Assembly: GCF_027484365.1 (NCBI RefSeq)
Contig: NZ_JAIXTC010000023.1
Coordinates: 62,001-126,000, forward strand
Length of the DNA stretch: 64,000 bases
Source of the DNA: Brevundimonas sp.
GTDB lineage: Bacteria; Pseudomonadota; Alphaproteobacteria; Caulobacterales; Caulobacteraceae
Reading direction: 5' to 3'
The notes beneath the pieces were generated by a model. That model searched no databases. It had not been told where the DNA came from and worked only from the letters and a program-made list of their open reading frames with translations. Of this stretch, positions 21,518 through 32,700 are shown piece after piece. The number at the start of each line of letters is the position of its first letter. Position 1 is the stretch's first letter. A program made the translations under genes and the position numbers.

Positions 21518-21718
21518 CCCTCTCCCGGCGGGAGAGGGCTTGAGGCTCGGCAAGCGTAGCGCGCCGCCAGCCGAAAGGGTGAGGGGCATCCGTCCGAAGT
21601 TGGGTCTCGATCCGTGCGACGGCTCACGCCGATGGACCCGCCAACCCCTCACCCTTTCGCGCAAGTCTGATCGCCTGACGGCTCTCAGGCGCTCAAGCCC
21701 TCTCCCGCCGGGAGAGGG
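21518..21718. repeat. Nested palindromic repeat element, copy B
   Basis: 201 bases, same plan as copy A, in direct orientation and only 14 bases after it. Boundary hairpins are at 21518-21538 and 21698-21718. The inner sequence is closely similar to copy A (for example AGCGCGCCGCCAGCCGAAAG in both) but with scattered changes, so the two are not a recent exact duplication. A shorter relative lies inside tilS at 57380-57520. Confidence 0.92.
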
Positions 21719-21914
21719 AGGCCGCGTCCGGGTTCACGAACCGGAACGCCTTCGCCCGCTGACGCAGGAAGCGGTGGATGAAGGGGGGCTTCCCGGCTCC
21801 GTTCGGACCGGCGAGGGGGACGAGGGTGGGAGCAGTCCGTGAAGAGCCATGTATCGCGATGCCCTTGATTGTAGCGCGAACAAGGCGCTACCAAAGCGGG
21901 CAGGGGTATGAAGA

Positions 21915-23561
21915 ATGACGCAAGTTCAACGCTGGAAAACCGATGGCAATCAGCGGCGAGTTGAACGGATCAGCCAATCAACAATTGAAATTGTGGCTGC
22001 CGATATTCCGACCGCTTTCGAAGAGATTCGAACAAGCCTGATCGACTGGTTGTCTCGTAAGGCTGGAGCAAAGCTCCCCGATGCCATCCTTGACGGGAAA
22101 ACAGGTGATTTCAATACTATAGGTTTTCAGCGCGTCGAAACTGCAGCGCTGACTGATCCGTTGTATTGGGCTGCAAGACAAGACGACCAGGACCGAGATT
22201 TTCCGCGGCGATCTTGGATTACAGAAGCCGCGCTTTCCACAAATGAGCGTGGGGTAGTCCTAGGTCATAGGTTGCATTGCGTCACGTTGGGGGAGGCAGC
22301 ACCGTTCAGTCGATCGATTCCACGGTTTATGCGTGATGTTGGCCGCCGATTTGAAACACGGTTGGATGGGCGGGAAATTGAGCTAACCGCAAAGCGAGTT
22401 ACAACTCCTGAGGACATTGAGTGGTTGTTCGCCCTGTTAACTTCCTCTTCGAGGCGGCATCCGGTCATCGGGATCGCTCAATCCTACCGACCGATCGACA
22501 CGGAAAATGATGGGTATTTGGTGGATGCTGACGCGCTTGCCGCTGCCGTCTTCGGCACAGCCCATGTGTGCATGATCGGGCGTGACGCTTCTGAGGAGCT
22601 GACGAGTATTCTGGGTGAGCTCTCCGTCCGGAACGGCGGAGTTCGTAGTTGGAGGCATCCGCTTAGTCTCGAAGACACGCGCTTTAGCCACCCGCTTTCG
22701 ACTGCCAAGATGATTGACGATTGGGGTCAGGGAGCGGGTGCCAAACGATTTGAGCGGGAGGTTATCGATTGGAGCCTGCGCTACTCGGCCGGACGTCGGG
22801 ATGCGGACAACGCCATTCCGCCCTTCTCTGAGGTCCGCCACATAGCCGCTCAGCGAGAGAGGCAAGCAGCGAAAGCCGACGGCCGTACTGATCAAGAGTT
22901 GCTAGAACTGGCTCTCGATGAGAACGAGCGTCTTGCCAAAGAGATGCAGACGGCTAGAGAAGAACACTCACAAATGCTTGATTTAGCTGAAGAAGATGTT
23001 CAGCGGATTCACAGTGAGCGTGACGATGCATTGTCCGAGCAAAACAGACTTTTGGCGCGACTCAAACATGTTGAATCGGCTCTGGCTTCACAAAGAGCCG
23101 CCTCTCCCGAAAAATTCCCAGACGATCTTGCCGATTTGAAGCAATGGGCTGCCGACAACCTCGGAGATTCAGTGGTGTTGCTGCCTCGAGCATTGAACGC
23201 AGCAAAAAAATCCCCGTTCGAGGATGTCGAATACGTGTTCCAAGTCCTGTTGGCTATCCGTGACGGCTACGCGCCAATGCGAAGAAGCGGGGACAGTGAT
23301 CTGAAAAACAGCTGGGATGACAAGATGCGCGAGCTGGGTCTCACGTTAACGCCATCTTTCGCGGGAGCTGGAGCAGGTGAATTCGGCGACGAATACCGGA
23401 CGATGTGGGCGGGTCGAAATCGGGAATTCGACATGCATTTTAAGGGATGCAGCAGTCGCGACCCACGCTACGGATTTCGCTGTTACTTTTTCTGGGATGA
23501 CGAGAAGGAGTGCGTTGTCATCGGGGCCATTCCCGGTCACCTGACGACCCGCGCTTCTTAG
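21915..23561 (+). CDS. Accessory protein of unknown function, possible defence factor
   Basis: 548 residues. Composition is clearly more A/T-rich than its neighbours, suggesting acquisition. Residues 1-290 look like a globular domain with DPLYWAARQDD, RSWITEAAL, YLVDADALAAAVFGTAHVCM and GGVRSWRHPL; I have the impression of similar segments in uncharacterised proteins but can name no family. Residues about 310-398 are a charged coiled coil. The C-terminal 60 residues (REFDMHFKGCSSRDPRYG, then YFFWDDE and VVIGAIPGHL) resemble a small beta-rich toxin- or nuclease-like module. No signal peptide or helices. It stands alone between palindromic repeats and thiC. A defence role is inference only. Confidence 0.75.
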   Translation: MTQVQRWKTDGNQRRVERISQSTIEIVAADIPTAFEEIRTSLIDWLSRKAGAKLPDAILDGKTGDFNTIGFQRVETAALTDPLYWAARQDDQDRDFPRRSWITEAALSTNERGVVLGHRLHCVTLGEAAPFSRSIPRFMRDVGRRFETRLDGREIELTAKRVTTPEDIEWLFALLTSSSRRHPVIGIAQSYRPIDTENDGYLVDADALAAAVFGTAHVCMIGRDASEELTSILGELSVRNGGVRSWRHPLSLEDTRFSHPLSTAKMIDDWGQGAGAKRFEREVIDWSLRYSAGRRDADNAIPPFSEVRHIAAQRERQAAKADGRTDQELLELALDENERLAKEMQTAREEHSQMLDLAEEDVQRIHSERDDALSEQNRLLARLKHVESALASQRAASPEKFPDDLADLKQWAADNLGDSVVLLPRALNAAKKSPFEDVEYVFQVLLAIRDGYAPMRRSGDSDLKNSWDDKMRELGLTLTPSFAGAGAGEFGDEYRTMWAGRNREFDMHFKGCSSRDPRYGFRCYFFWDDEKECVVIGAIPGHLTTRAS

Positions 23562-23570
23562 CGAAGCCAC

Positions 23571-25671
<2,101 letters not shown>

Positions 25672-25768
25672 GGGGCGACGATAGGCCGATCGCGCGCGGT
25701 TGGAAACCTTTCGCGGGCGGAGGACGAACGGTCGGGATAGGCTGGCCTGTCAGCCGGGAGGAGCCGCC

Positions 25769-27019
25769 ATGCAGACTGAACCCTTCGACTTCGATTGCGC
25801 CGACGGACGTCGGGTGCGGGCCCGTCTGGACCGGCCGGACGGACAGGTGCGGGCCTATGCCCTGTTCGCCCACTGTTTCACCTGCGGAAAGGACAATCTG
25901 GCGGCGACGCGGATCAGCCGGGCCCTGGCGGACGAGGGGGTGGCGACGCTGCGGCTGGACTTCGCCGGGATCGGCGAGCAGGGGGTGGCGGCCATGCCCC
26001 AGGGGTTCTCCGTCGACGTCGGGGATCTGGTTGCGGCGGCGGCCCATATGGCGGCGCACGGCTGCGCGCCGGGACTGCTGGTCGGCCACAGCCTGGGCGG
26101 GGCGGCGGCGATCGCGGCGGCGGGCGACATCCCCAGCGTCAAGGCGGTGGCCACCGTCGGCGCGCCCTTCGACGTGGCCCATGTCCTGCATCTTCTGGGT
26201 CCGGGGGCCGAGACGGTGAAGCCCGGCGAGCGCCACGAGGCAAGCGTCGGGGGACGACCGGTCTCGGTCGGCGCCGGCTTCGCCGACGACCTGAAGATGC
26301 AGGACCAGACGACCCGGCTGGCGAACCTGAAGCGCGCCCTGCTGGTGCTGCACTCGCCGGTCGACCAGATCGTGGGGATCGAGGAATCGGCGGGGATCTT
26401 CCTGGCGGCGAAACACCCCAAGAGCTTCGTCTCCCTGGATACGGCCGACCATCTGCTGTCGAAACCGGCGGACGCCGCCTATGCCGCCAGCGTCATCGCC
26501 GCCTGGGCCAGCCGGTATCTGGACCTCATGGAGGCCGAGGTCACGACGCCGCCCGCCGATGGGGTGGTGCGGGTGGCCGAGACGGGGGCCGGCAAGTTCC
26601 AGGTCAAGGTCGAGGCGGGCGGGGCCATGCTGCTGGCCGACGAGCCGGTCTCGGTGGGCGGCCTGGCCTCGGGGCCGACGCCCTATGAGCTGGTCGCCGC
26701 CGGGTTGGGGGCCTGCACGGTCATGACGCTGCGGCTCTATGCCGAGCGGAAGGGGCTGGCGCTGGAGCGGGCCTCGGTCGAGGTGCGCCACGACCGGCAG
26801 GCCGGCCAGACGCCGGCCGATCTGTTCGAACGCACCCTGACGCTGGAGGGGGCGCTGGACGACGGGCAACGCGCCCGCCTGTTCGAGATCGCCGACAAAT
26901 GCCCGGTCCACCGCACGCTGGAGGCGGGAGCCCGTGTGGTGACGCGGACCACCGCCGCCATGGCGGCCCCGGCCGAGACCGAGCATTTCGCCCAGATGGA
27001 CGACGTCTGCCGCGCCTAG
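25769..27019 (+). CDS. Bifunctional alpha/beta hydrolase - OsmC family protein
   Basis: 416 residues from ATG 25769 (GGGAGGAG upstream). Residues 1-250 are an alpha/beta hydrolase with nucleophile motif GHSLGG, Asp near HSPVDQIVG and His in TADHLL. Residues about 270-405 are an OsmC-like domain with the two redox Cys in LGACTVMTLRLYA and KCPVHRTLE, as in peroxide-reducing OsmC/Ohr proteins. This fusion is a known arrangement. Likely role is removal of organic peroxides or acylated products, but the substrate is unknown. It ends convergently with the next gene, both stops using one CTAG. Confidence 0.9.
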   Translation: MQTEPFDFDCADGRRVRARLDRPDGQVRAYALFAHCFTCGKDNLAATRISRALADEGVATLRLDFAGIGEQGVAAMPQGFSVDVGDLVAAAAHMAAHGCAPGLLVGHSLGGAAAIAAAGDIPSVKAVATVGAPFDVAHVLHLLGPGAETVKPGERHEASVGGRPVSVGAGFADDLKMQDQTTRLANLKRALLVLHSPVDQIVGIEESAGIFLAAKHPKSFVSLDTADHLLSKPADAAYAASVIAAWASRYLDLMEAEVTTPPADGVVRVAETGAGKFQVKVEAGGAMLLADEPVSVGGLASGPTPYELVAAGLGACTVMTLRLYAERKGLALERASVEVRHDRQAGQTPADLFERTLTLEGALDDGQRARLFEIADKCPVHRTLEAGARVVTRTTAAMAAPAETEHFAQMDDVCRA

Positions 27020-27819
27020 ATCGGGCGGCCGTCGAGGAAGGCCTCCAGCAGGGCGTTGAAGGTGTCGGCCTGCTCGATCATGACGGCGTGGCCGGTGGCG
27101 GGGACGGGGACGAACCGGCTGCCCGCGATCGCGGCGTGGACGGCGCGGGCCTGTGCGGGCGAGATCGGCCGGTCCTCCTCGCCCGAGACGATCAGGGTCG
27201 GTGCGGTGATCCCGGACAGTTCGTGGGCGATCGCCGGGCGCGCGGCGGAGGCGGCGGCCGCGCGGTGAAGGTCCCGGGACAGATGACGCAGATAGGCGCG
27301 CCAGCGGTCGGCCTCGGGCTTGCGCGCAGCCGCGTTCAGGAAGGTGTCTCCGAACAGGATCTTCATCATCGGCCGGACGAAGGGTCGGGGACCGAACAGC
27401 TTCACAAGGGCGATCAGCAGACGATAGCGGGGCAGGTTCGCGGGCTCCTCGGCCTCGGCGCTGGGGCCGATCAGGGTCAGGGTGCGGACCAGCTCGGGCC
27501 GTCGCGCGGCGACCCGCATGGCCACGAATGTGCCCATCGAGAAGCCGACGAGGTGACAGGGGCCGACCTTCAGGGCGCGGATCAGCTCGACCGCGTCGGC
27601 GGCGAGATTGTCGAGATCGAGCCCGGCCGCGACATGGGCCGAGCGCCCCTGGCCGCGGAGATCGAAGGTGACGACCCGGTACCGCCCGGAGAAATGCGCC
27701 ACCTGGGCCTCCCAGGATTCGGAGGCCAGCATGAGGCCGTGGATGAAGACGAGGGTCTCGGGACCGTCGCCGTGGATGTCGTAGTGCAGGCGTACGCCGC
27801 CGATCATCATGTCAGGCAT
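27016..27819 (-). CDS. Alpha/beta fold hydrolase
   Basis: 267 residues. Oxyanion region FIHGLML, nucleophile elbow GFSMGT, acid in VSGEEDRPI and catalytic His in TGHAVM form a complete triad. It resembles 3-oxoadipate enol-lactonase or similar esterases, but there is no pathway context to name it. It lies downstream of the TetR gene on the same strand, 57 bases after it, with a short GC hairpin in the gap, so it may belong to the TetR-controlled unit. Confidence 0.87.
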   Translation of the reverse strand: MPDMMIGGVRLHYDIHGDGPETLVFIHGLMLASESWEAQVAHFSGRYRVVTFDLRGQGRSAHVAAGLDLDNLAADAVELIRALKVGPCHLVGFSMGTFVAMRVAARRPELVRTLTLIGPSAEAEEPANLPRYRLLIALVKLFGPRPFVRPMMKILFGDTFLNAAARKPEADRWRAYLRHLSRDLHRAAAASAARPAIAHELSGITAPTLIVSGEEDRPISPAQARAVHAAIAGSRFVPVPATGHAVMIEQADTFNALLEAFLDGRPI

Positions 27820-27876
27820 GGACGTTCTTTCTGAAAGGGTGAGGGCTCGGCCCGCGCAGCGCGGGCGTTCGAACAG

Positions 27877-28509
27877 TCAGGCCGGATAGGCCTCGAGCAG
27901 GCGGTCGATGGCGGCCTCGATCCGCAGCCAGCCGGCGTCGTCCAGGGTCACCCCGGCGAACCGGTCGCGGGTGGCGGCGGCGAGGGCCAGGTGCTGGACC
28001 GCCGCCAGGAAGACGACGTTGAGGGCGACGACGTCGACGCCCGTGGGCATCGGGATGTCCGGGCGGCGCGAGGCCGTCCAGCGCTGAAGCACCGCCGAGC
28101 GGGCCGCCTCCAGACGCCGCAACAGGGGCGTGTCCTGCGACAGCTCCCAGGCCACCAGCCGCAGGATCAGGGGGCTCGAGCGCAAGGCGCCCAGATAGGC
28201 CAGCAACATCTCGCGCGCGAACAGCCGGTAGCTTGTCGCGCGGGTCGGGGGCTGGGCCGCGAGCGTCTCGCCGAGCCACAGATCGAGCCGGCCGGCGAGG
28301 CGTTCGACGACGCCTTCCACACCCTCGAAATAGCGATAGATCAGCTTGCGATCGACGCCGGCCTCGGCCGCGAGGGTGTTGACGTTCAGCCCGACCCAGC
28401 CCTCGGCCAGCAGCAGTCGCTCGGCGGCGGAGACGATGGCCGCCTCCGTCGCCGGTCGGTCGCGCAGCCGGGGTTGCGCAGGGGATGCTGTCGAAGGGGT
28501 CGCCATCAT
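27877..28509 (-). CDS. TetR-family transcriptional regulator
   Basis: 210 residues. The N-terminal HTH is clear: IVSAAERLLLAEGWVGLNVNTLAAEAGVDRKLIYRYF as three helices (residues about 22-62), then an all-alpha ligand domain. The ATG overlaps the stop of the upstream lipoprotein gene as ATGA, so the two are coupled. The divergent promoter region at 28939-28985 contains two matching inverted-repeat sites, the likely operator. Ligand unknown. Confidence 0.92.
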   Translation of the reverse strand: MMATPSTASPAQPRLRDRPATEAAIVSAAERLLLAEGWVGLNVNTLAAEAGVDRKLIYRYFEGVEGVVERLAGRLDLWLGETLAAQPPTRATSYRLFAREMLLAYLGALRSSPLILRLVAWELSQDTPLLRRLEAARSAVLQRWTASRRPDIPMPTGVDVVALNVVFLAAVQHLALAAATRDRFAGVTLDDAGWLRIEAAIDRLLEAYPA

Positions 28510-28907
28510 CCGTTCGTGTCCGAGGACGCGCAGGCGCGCAAGGCCCGGGCCCGGTCGCTCTCGAAGGTCGCCGCCCAGCGACGATCGTAGTTGCCCGTCC
28601 GCAACTCGGCGACGGACCCCGTGGCTGCCGGGCGGATGGTCACGCTCTCATAGGCGGCGCCATAGCCCGCGAGCGAATAGCGCCACTGGTCGCCGGTCTT
28701 CACGAAGCGGCTGAGTGGCAGGAAGTCGGCGCGTTCCTGGAAACAGGCGGCGAGGGCGTCGACGGGCAGGGCGCTGTCGACGACCTCATCCGGCGCCTGG
28801 GCGGACAACAGATCCAGATCGGCGACGCCGACGCGCGGCGCGGCGCAGGCCGCCAGGGTCAGCAGGGCCGCGAAAGGCGCGGCGATAAGGGGGGAGGCGA
28901 TGTTCAC
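28506..28907 (-). CDS. Small lipoprotein of unknown function
   Basis: 133 residues from GTG 28907, chosen because AAGGAG lies 8 bases upstream and the signal peptide then begins at once (NIASPLIAAPFAALLTLAAC, lipobox LAAC). The mature part is about 113 residues with a few Cys and no family I recognise. It is the first gene of the unit with the TetR regulator and may share the operator region with the divergent membrane gene. Confidence 0.75.
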   Translation of the reverse strand: MNIASPLIAAPFAALLTLAACAAPRVGVADLDLLSAQAPDEVVDSALPVDALAACFQERADFLPLSRFVKTGDQWRYSLAGYGAAYESVTIRPAATGSVAELRTGNYDRRWAATFESDRARALRACASSDTNG

Positions 28908-28938
28908 GGTCTTTCTCCTTGGGCTCGAAACTGTCGGG

Positions 28939-28985
28939 TTGACATGTCCCATGACTGAGACATATACAAGTCCCACAACCGAGAC
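28939..28985 (+). promoter_or_regulatory. Promoter with two TetR-type operator sites
   Basis: A -35 TTGACA at 28939-28944 and -10 TATACA at 28963-28968, 18 bases apart, point to the gene at 29001. Two copies of a 16-base site, GTCCCAtgACTGAGAC (28946-28961) and GTCCCAcaACCGAGAC (28970-28985), start 24 bases apart; each has GTC...GAC symmetry. One fills the promoter spacer and the other the start region, ideal for repression by the TetR protein encoded at 27877. Confidence 0.75.
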
Positions 28986-29000
28986 AACAGGAAATCGACA

Positions 29001-29717
29001 ATGTTGATGACGACGACAAAACGAAAGGCGGGGGCGGCCATGGTCGGCTTCGCGGTGGCGGCGAACATCCCCTTCGCCCTCCTGGTCGACCGGTTCGGCT
29101 ATGATGACGTGCTGCGTGAGCCGCCACTGGATGTGCTGCGGGCCTTCGAAGCGGGCGGTCCGGAGCTGATCCTGATCTGGCTGGCCTTCGCCCTGTGCGC
29201 CCTGGCCTTCCTCTGGGTCTCGGCCTGGACGGGCGACGCGGTCAGGGCGGGCGGCGGGCGATGGCCGGCCTGGGCCGCGACGGCCGGAGCGGCCTCGGCC
29301 GTGGTTCAGGCGGCCGGACTGTCGCGCTGGGTGTTCGTGGTGCCGGGCCTGGCCGAGCGGGGACTGCACGGCGATGCTATGTCATCGGCCGGGGCGGTCG
29401 CGGTCTATGAGGCGCTCAACCAGTTCGCCGGCGTGGCCATCGGCGAATGGCTGGGTCAGACCCTTCTGGCCGCCTGGACCCTGGCGATGGGGCTGGCTCT
29501 GGTGCGCGGGCCGCTGGCGCGAGGGCTCTGGTCCCGCCTTCTGGGCGCCGCCGCCCTGATCCTCGCCCCGCTCTGGATCGTGGGACACGTCGAGCTGCTG
29601 GCCACGTCAAATCCCGCCTTCCCCGATTTTCAGATCGCCCAGTGGGTCTTCACCGGCTGGCTGGTCTGGTTGTTGGCGCTCGGAATCACCTGGACCGTTC
29701 AGGGAGACGCGAAATGA
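29001..29717 (+). CDS. Polytopic membrane protein (DUF4386-like)
   Basis: 238 residues with about six membrane helices: VGFAVAANIPFALLV, LILIWLAFALCALAFLWV, AASAVVQAAGLSRWVFVV, then LGQTLLAAWTLAMGLALV and two more. Pattern resembles the DUF4386 family, of unknown function. It is transcribed from the operator-bearing promoter at 28939-28985 and overlaps the next gene by ATGA. Its control by a TetR regulator suggests induction by some small molecule. Confidence 0.8.
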   Translation: MLMTTTKRKAGAAMVGFAVAANIPFALLVDRFGYDDVLREPPLDVLRAFEAGGPELILIWLAFALCALAFLWVSAWTGDAVRAGGGRWPAWAATAGAASAVVQAAGLSRWVFVVPGLAERGLHGDAMSSAGAVAVYEALNQFAGVAIGEWLGQTLLAAWTLAMGLALVRGPLARGLWSRLLGAAALILAPLWIVGHVELLATSNPAFPDFQIAQWVFTGWLVWLLALGITWTVQGDAK

Positions 29718-30130
29718 CCCCGCACATCCCGCAGACCGACAGCGGCGTTCGCGGCTGGCCGATGCTGCTCCTGAGGCTGGAAGGCCTCGGCGTCCTGGCC
29801 CTGTGCGCCGTCCTGTACCACCGGACCGGCCTGTCCTGGTGGTGGTTCGCCGGACTGTTCCTGGCCCCCGACCTGTCGTTCCTCGCCTATGTCTTCGGGC
29901 GACGGGCGGGGACCCTGGCCTACAACGCCACACATACGGAGCTTGGCCCGCTGGGGCTGGCAGGCGTGGGGTTGACGGTCCTGCCCGCGGTCCTGCCCTT
30001 CGCCCTGATCTGGGGCGCCCATGTCGGCTTCGACCGGCTGGTCGGCTACGGGCTGAAATACGGCTCCAGCTTCAACCACACCCATCTCGGGCCGGTCGGC
30101 CGGGCGGCGAAAGCCGGCCGCGTCAGCTAG
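29714..30130 (+). CDS. Membrane protein, DUF4260-like
   Basis: 138 residues starting at the ATGA overlap with the gene before. Three to four hydrophobic helices, with LEGLGVLALCAVLYH, WWWFAGLFLAPDLSFLAYVFG and the late conserved GYGLKYGSSFNHTHLGPVG typical of DUF4260. Function unknown. It is in the same TetR-controlled unit. Confidence 0.8.
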   Translation: MTPHIPQTDSGVRGWPMLLLRLEGLGVLALCAVLYHRTGLSWWWFAGLFLAPDLSFLAYVFGRRAGTLAYNATHTELGPLGLAGVGLTVLPAVLPFALIWGAHVGFDRLVGYGLKYGSSFNHTHLGPVGRAAKAGRVS

Positions 30131-30231
30131 CCCCGCCCCACGGATGCAACTGAAAGAGGTCGCCCGTCATTTTCCGAGGGGCGGCCCCATGTGACCGCCG
30201 CAGTGTTTGTTTGCGTATGAGGCGGCGTCGC

Positions 30232-30633
30232 ATGTCCAGGCTTGAACGGCTGATTTACGGGAGCACGGCCACCGGCCGGACCGACAGTCTGATAAACCTT
30301 GTCGCCATCCTGGCGGAGTCGCAGAGGAACAATGACCGCGACGGCCTGACCGGGGCCCTGGCCGCACACGACGGCCGTTACGTCCAGGTGATCGAGGGCC
30401 GTTCAGACGCCCTCGACGGCCTCCTTCGGCGGCTGGCGACCGACAACCGGCATCGCGACATCGTCGTCTTCAGCCGCGACCCGATCGAGGCCAGGGCGTT
30501 CTCCGGCTGGTGCATGGCGAGCGCCCGGATCACCCCGGCTGTGAAAGGTCTGCTGGATGATCTGATGGCCGACCAGACGCCGTCTCCGGCGCGCGCCCTG
30601 GCGATCATGCGCGAGGCTGTCGCGGCCGTCTGA
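30232..30633 (+). CDS. Stand-alone BLUF blue-light photoreceptor
   Basis: 133 residues from ATG 30232 (AGGCGG upstream); TTG 30211 and ATG 30217 are alternatives, but the BLUF fold begins right after 30232. FAD-binding features in order: RLIYGS with the photoactive Tyr, NNDRDGLTGAL with the flavin-contacting Asn, YVQVIEG with the switching Gln, DNRHRDI, and AFSGWCMAS with the Trp/Met pair. The C-terminus is only a short helix with no output domain, so it must signal through a partner protein. No cyclase or EAL partner is next to it. Confidence 0.92.
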   Translation: MSRLERLIYGSTATGRTDSLINLVAILAESQRNNDRDGLTGALAAHDGRYVQVIEGRSDALDGLLRRLATDNRHRDIVVFSRDPIEARAFSGWCMASARITPAVKGLLDDLMADQTPSPARALAIMREAVAAV

Positions 30634-30695
30634 GGCCGTCTCGCACCCGTCCGGCGACGGTGATAGGGAGGGGATGAACCCGAAAGGCCGACCCC

Positions 30696-31697
30696 ATGCA
30701 TCTCGCCCGTTTCCCCCGCGTGCGCCTCGCCCATCTGCCGACGCCGCTCGAGCCCGCGCCGGGCCTGTCGCAGGCGCTGGGCATCGACCTGTGGATCAAA
30801 AGGGACGACTGCACGGGTCTGGCGGGCGGGGGCAACAAGACGAGGAAGCTGGAGTTCCTGCTGGGCGACGCCTTCGAGCAGGACGCCGACACCCTGGTGA
30901 CCCAGGGGGCGGTGCAGTCGAACCATGTGCGCCAGACGGCGGCGGCCGCAGCGACCATGGGGCTGAAGTGCGAGGTGATCCTGGAGGAGCGGACCGGGTC
31001 GAAGGCCGTCGACTATGTCCACAACGGCAATGTCCTGATGGACCGGCTGTTCGGTGCGGTCATCCGCTCCGTGCCCGGAGGGTCGGACATGCCGGCCGAG
31101 CTGGAGAAGACGGCGGCCGAGATCCGGGCGCGCGGCGGCAAGCCCTATGTGATCCCGGGCGGCGGCTCGAACCCGGTCGGGGCCCTGGGCTATGTCGACT
31201 GCGCGCGCGAGATCGTGATCCAGGCCGATGAGCTGGACCTCGCCATCGACCGGATCGTGACGGCCACGGGCAGCGCCGGGACCCATGCCGGTCTGGTCGC
31301 CGGGCTGGCGGTGATGGGCGCGGACATTCCGGTGCTGGGCATCGGAGTGCGGGCGCCGAAGGAGAAACAGGAAGCCAATGTCCTGAAGCTGGCGAAGGAG
31401 ACCGCCGCCCTGCTGGGCCATCCGGACCGGGTCACGGACGGGATGGTCGTGGCCGACTGCGACTATGTCGGGGCCGGCTACGGCCTGATCGATCAGGCGG
31501 TGGTCGACGCCCTGGTGCTGGCCGCGCGGACCGACGGACTGGTGCTGGACCCCGTCTATACGGGCAAGGCGATGAAGGGGCTGATCGCCCTGGCCAAGGC
31601 CGGCCGGTTCGAGGGCGAGCGGGTCGTCTTCCTGCACACCGGCGGGGCCCAGGGCCTGTTCGGCTATCAGGGCGAGCTAGACGCGATGCTGGCCTAG
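30696..31697 (+). CDS. dcyD: D-cysteine desulfhydrase / ACC deaminase-family PLP enzyme
   Basis: 333 residues. PLP Lys is in [28 protein letters not shown] and [13 protein letters not shown] are the substrate and phosphate-binding loops. The family includes D-cysteine desulfhydrase and ACC deaminase; length and the segment [12 protein letters not shown] favour the desulfhydrase, which makes pyruvate, sulfide and ammonia. The exact substrate is not proven. Ends convergently, sharing a CTAG with the next gene. Confidence 0.88.
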   Translation: MHLARFPRVRLAHLPTPLEPAPGLSQALGIDLWIKRDDCTGLAGGGNKTRKLEFLLGDAFEQDADTLVTQGAVQSNHVRQTAAAAATMGLKCEVILEERTGSKAVDYVHNGNVLMDRLFGAVIRSVPGGSDMPAELEKTAAEIRARGGKPYVIPGGGSNPVGALGYVDCAREIVIQADELDLAIDRIVTATGSAGTHAGLVAGLAVMGADIPVLGIGVRAPKEKQEANVLKLAKETAALLGHPDRVTDGMVVADCDYVGAGYGLIDQAVVDALVLAARTDGLVLDPVYTGKAMKGLIALAKAGRFEGERVVFLHTGGAQGLFGYQGELDAMLA

Positions 31698-32470
31698 GCG
31701 GCCGGCGGCGGGCCGGGCGGCGGCGGGAAGTCCAGCGGGGCGACGGCGGCGCCGGGCGAACCGGCGACGACCGCGTCATAGAAGGCGGTGCCGAGCGGCG
31801 AGAAGGTGATGGCCTCGATCGCGATGATCATCGCCACCTGGACACCGAAGCCCCAGACCCAGGCCGGGTGAATCCGGCCGGTCTTTCGCAGGTCGATGAT
31901 CATGCCGATCACCGGGAACAGCAGGGTGACGGCAGCGGTCGCCTCCCATGCCCAGGGGATCAGCAGCGGCACCGGCAGAATTCGGCCGACGCCCGGTCCC
32001 ATCAGGATGGCCATGGCGGAATAGTGCAGGCGGCGATGCCAGTCCGTCGACCGGCGAAGCACAACCGCCGCGATCGTCAGTCCGACGAAGGTGACGAGCG
32101 ACAGGGGATCGAAGACCAGGAACTGCAGGGGCCGGAAGAAGAACGGCACATTCCCCTGACGCACCATGGCCTCGGTGACCAGCCAGCCGAGGACCAGCAT
32201 GGGGACCAGCCAGACGGTCGCCAGCCAGCCCAGCGGCCGGTGCCAGCGCACCTGGCCCGTGGCGATCAGAAGGTTCTGGACAAGGAAGATCGCCAGCCAG
32301 CCCATGAAGACCACGGCGTGGGCATGGACCATCAGAGGAGCGTCGAAGCTTGAGCGACCTGCCGCCAGCTGGATCGAAAACCCGGCCACCACGACCAGCA
32401 CCATGGTGATGGCCAGGCCGGGAAAGACGCGGTCTGCGCCCGGCGCACGCCCGGTATTTGATGCTGTCAT
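31694..32470 (-). CDS. Polytopic membrane protein with conserved His pairs
   Basis: 258 residues from ATG 32470, preceded by GGGGGG; a GTG two codons earlier is possible. Six to seven membrane helices. Histidines sit within or next to helices ([35 protein letters not shown]), as in membrane heme proteins, but no family could be named. The C-terminal end is Pro-rich. It stands alone, convergent with the desulfhydrase gene. Confidence 0.78.
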   Translation of the reverse strand: MTASNTGRAPGADRVFPGLAITMVLVVVAGFSIQLAAGRSSFDAPLMVHAHAVVFMGWLAIFLVQNLLIATGQVRWHRPLGWLATVWLVPMLVLGWLVTEAMVRQGNVPFFFRPLQFLVFDPLSLVTFVGLTIAAVVLRRSTDWHRRLHYSAMAILMGPGVGRILPVPLLIPWAWEATAAVTLLFPVIGMIIDLRKTGRIHPAWVWGFGVQVAMIIAIEAITFSPLGTAFYDAVVAGSPGAAVAPLDFPPPPGPPPAA

Positions 32471-32700
32471 GACCACCCCCCGATGTTCGAAGGAGACCTT
32501 ACCCCCCGCGACATGGATTTCAATGTCGCATAGCGATGAGATGTGAAGATCGGTCGGGACCTTCGTCCATCGAGCGGCTCTTCAAGGGTCCCGGGGTCCC
32601 GGCTCCCCTTCGCGGGGCCTTTCCGGTAAGCCCTGGGCCCGGGCACGCGGGGTCCGGCCCCGGACATCGGGACGGGAACGATCAGGGAGACGACGGCGCG

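Noticed and set aside
21302-21718. Could the tandem palindromes be a CRISPR array?
   Set aside because: Only two units of about 200 bases, with internal symmetry and no short regular spacers; no cas genes are near.
25700-25768. An upstream start for the hydrolase-OsmC gene at 25700
   Set aside because: The extra residues come from the sequence just upstream of the divergent TPP riboswitch; ATG 25769 has a strong ribosome site.
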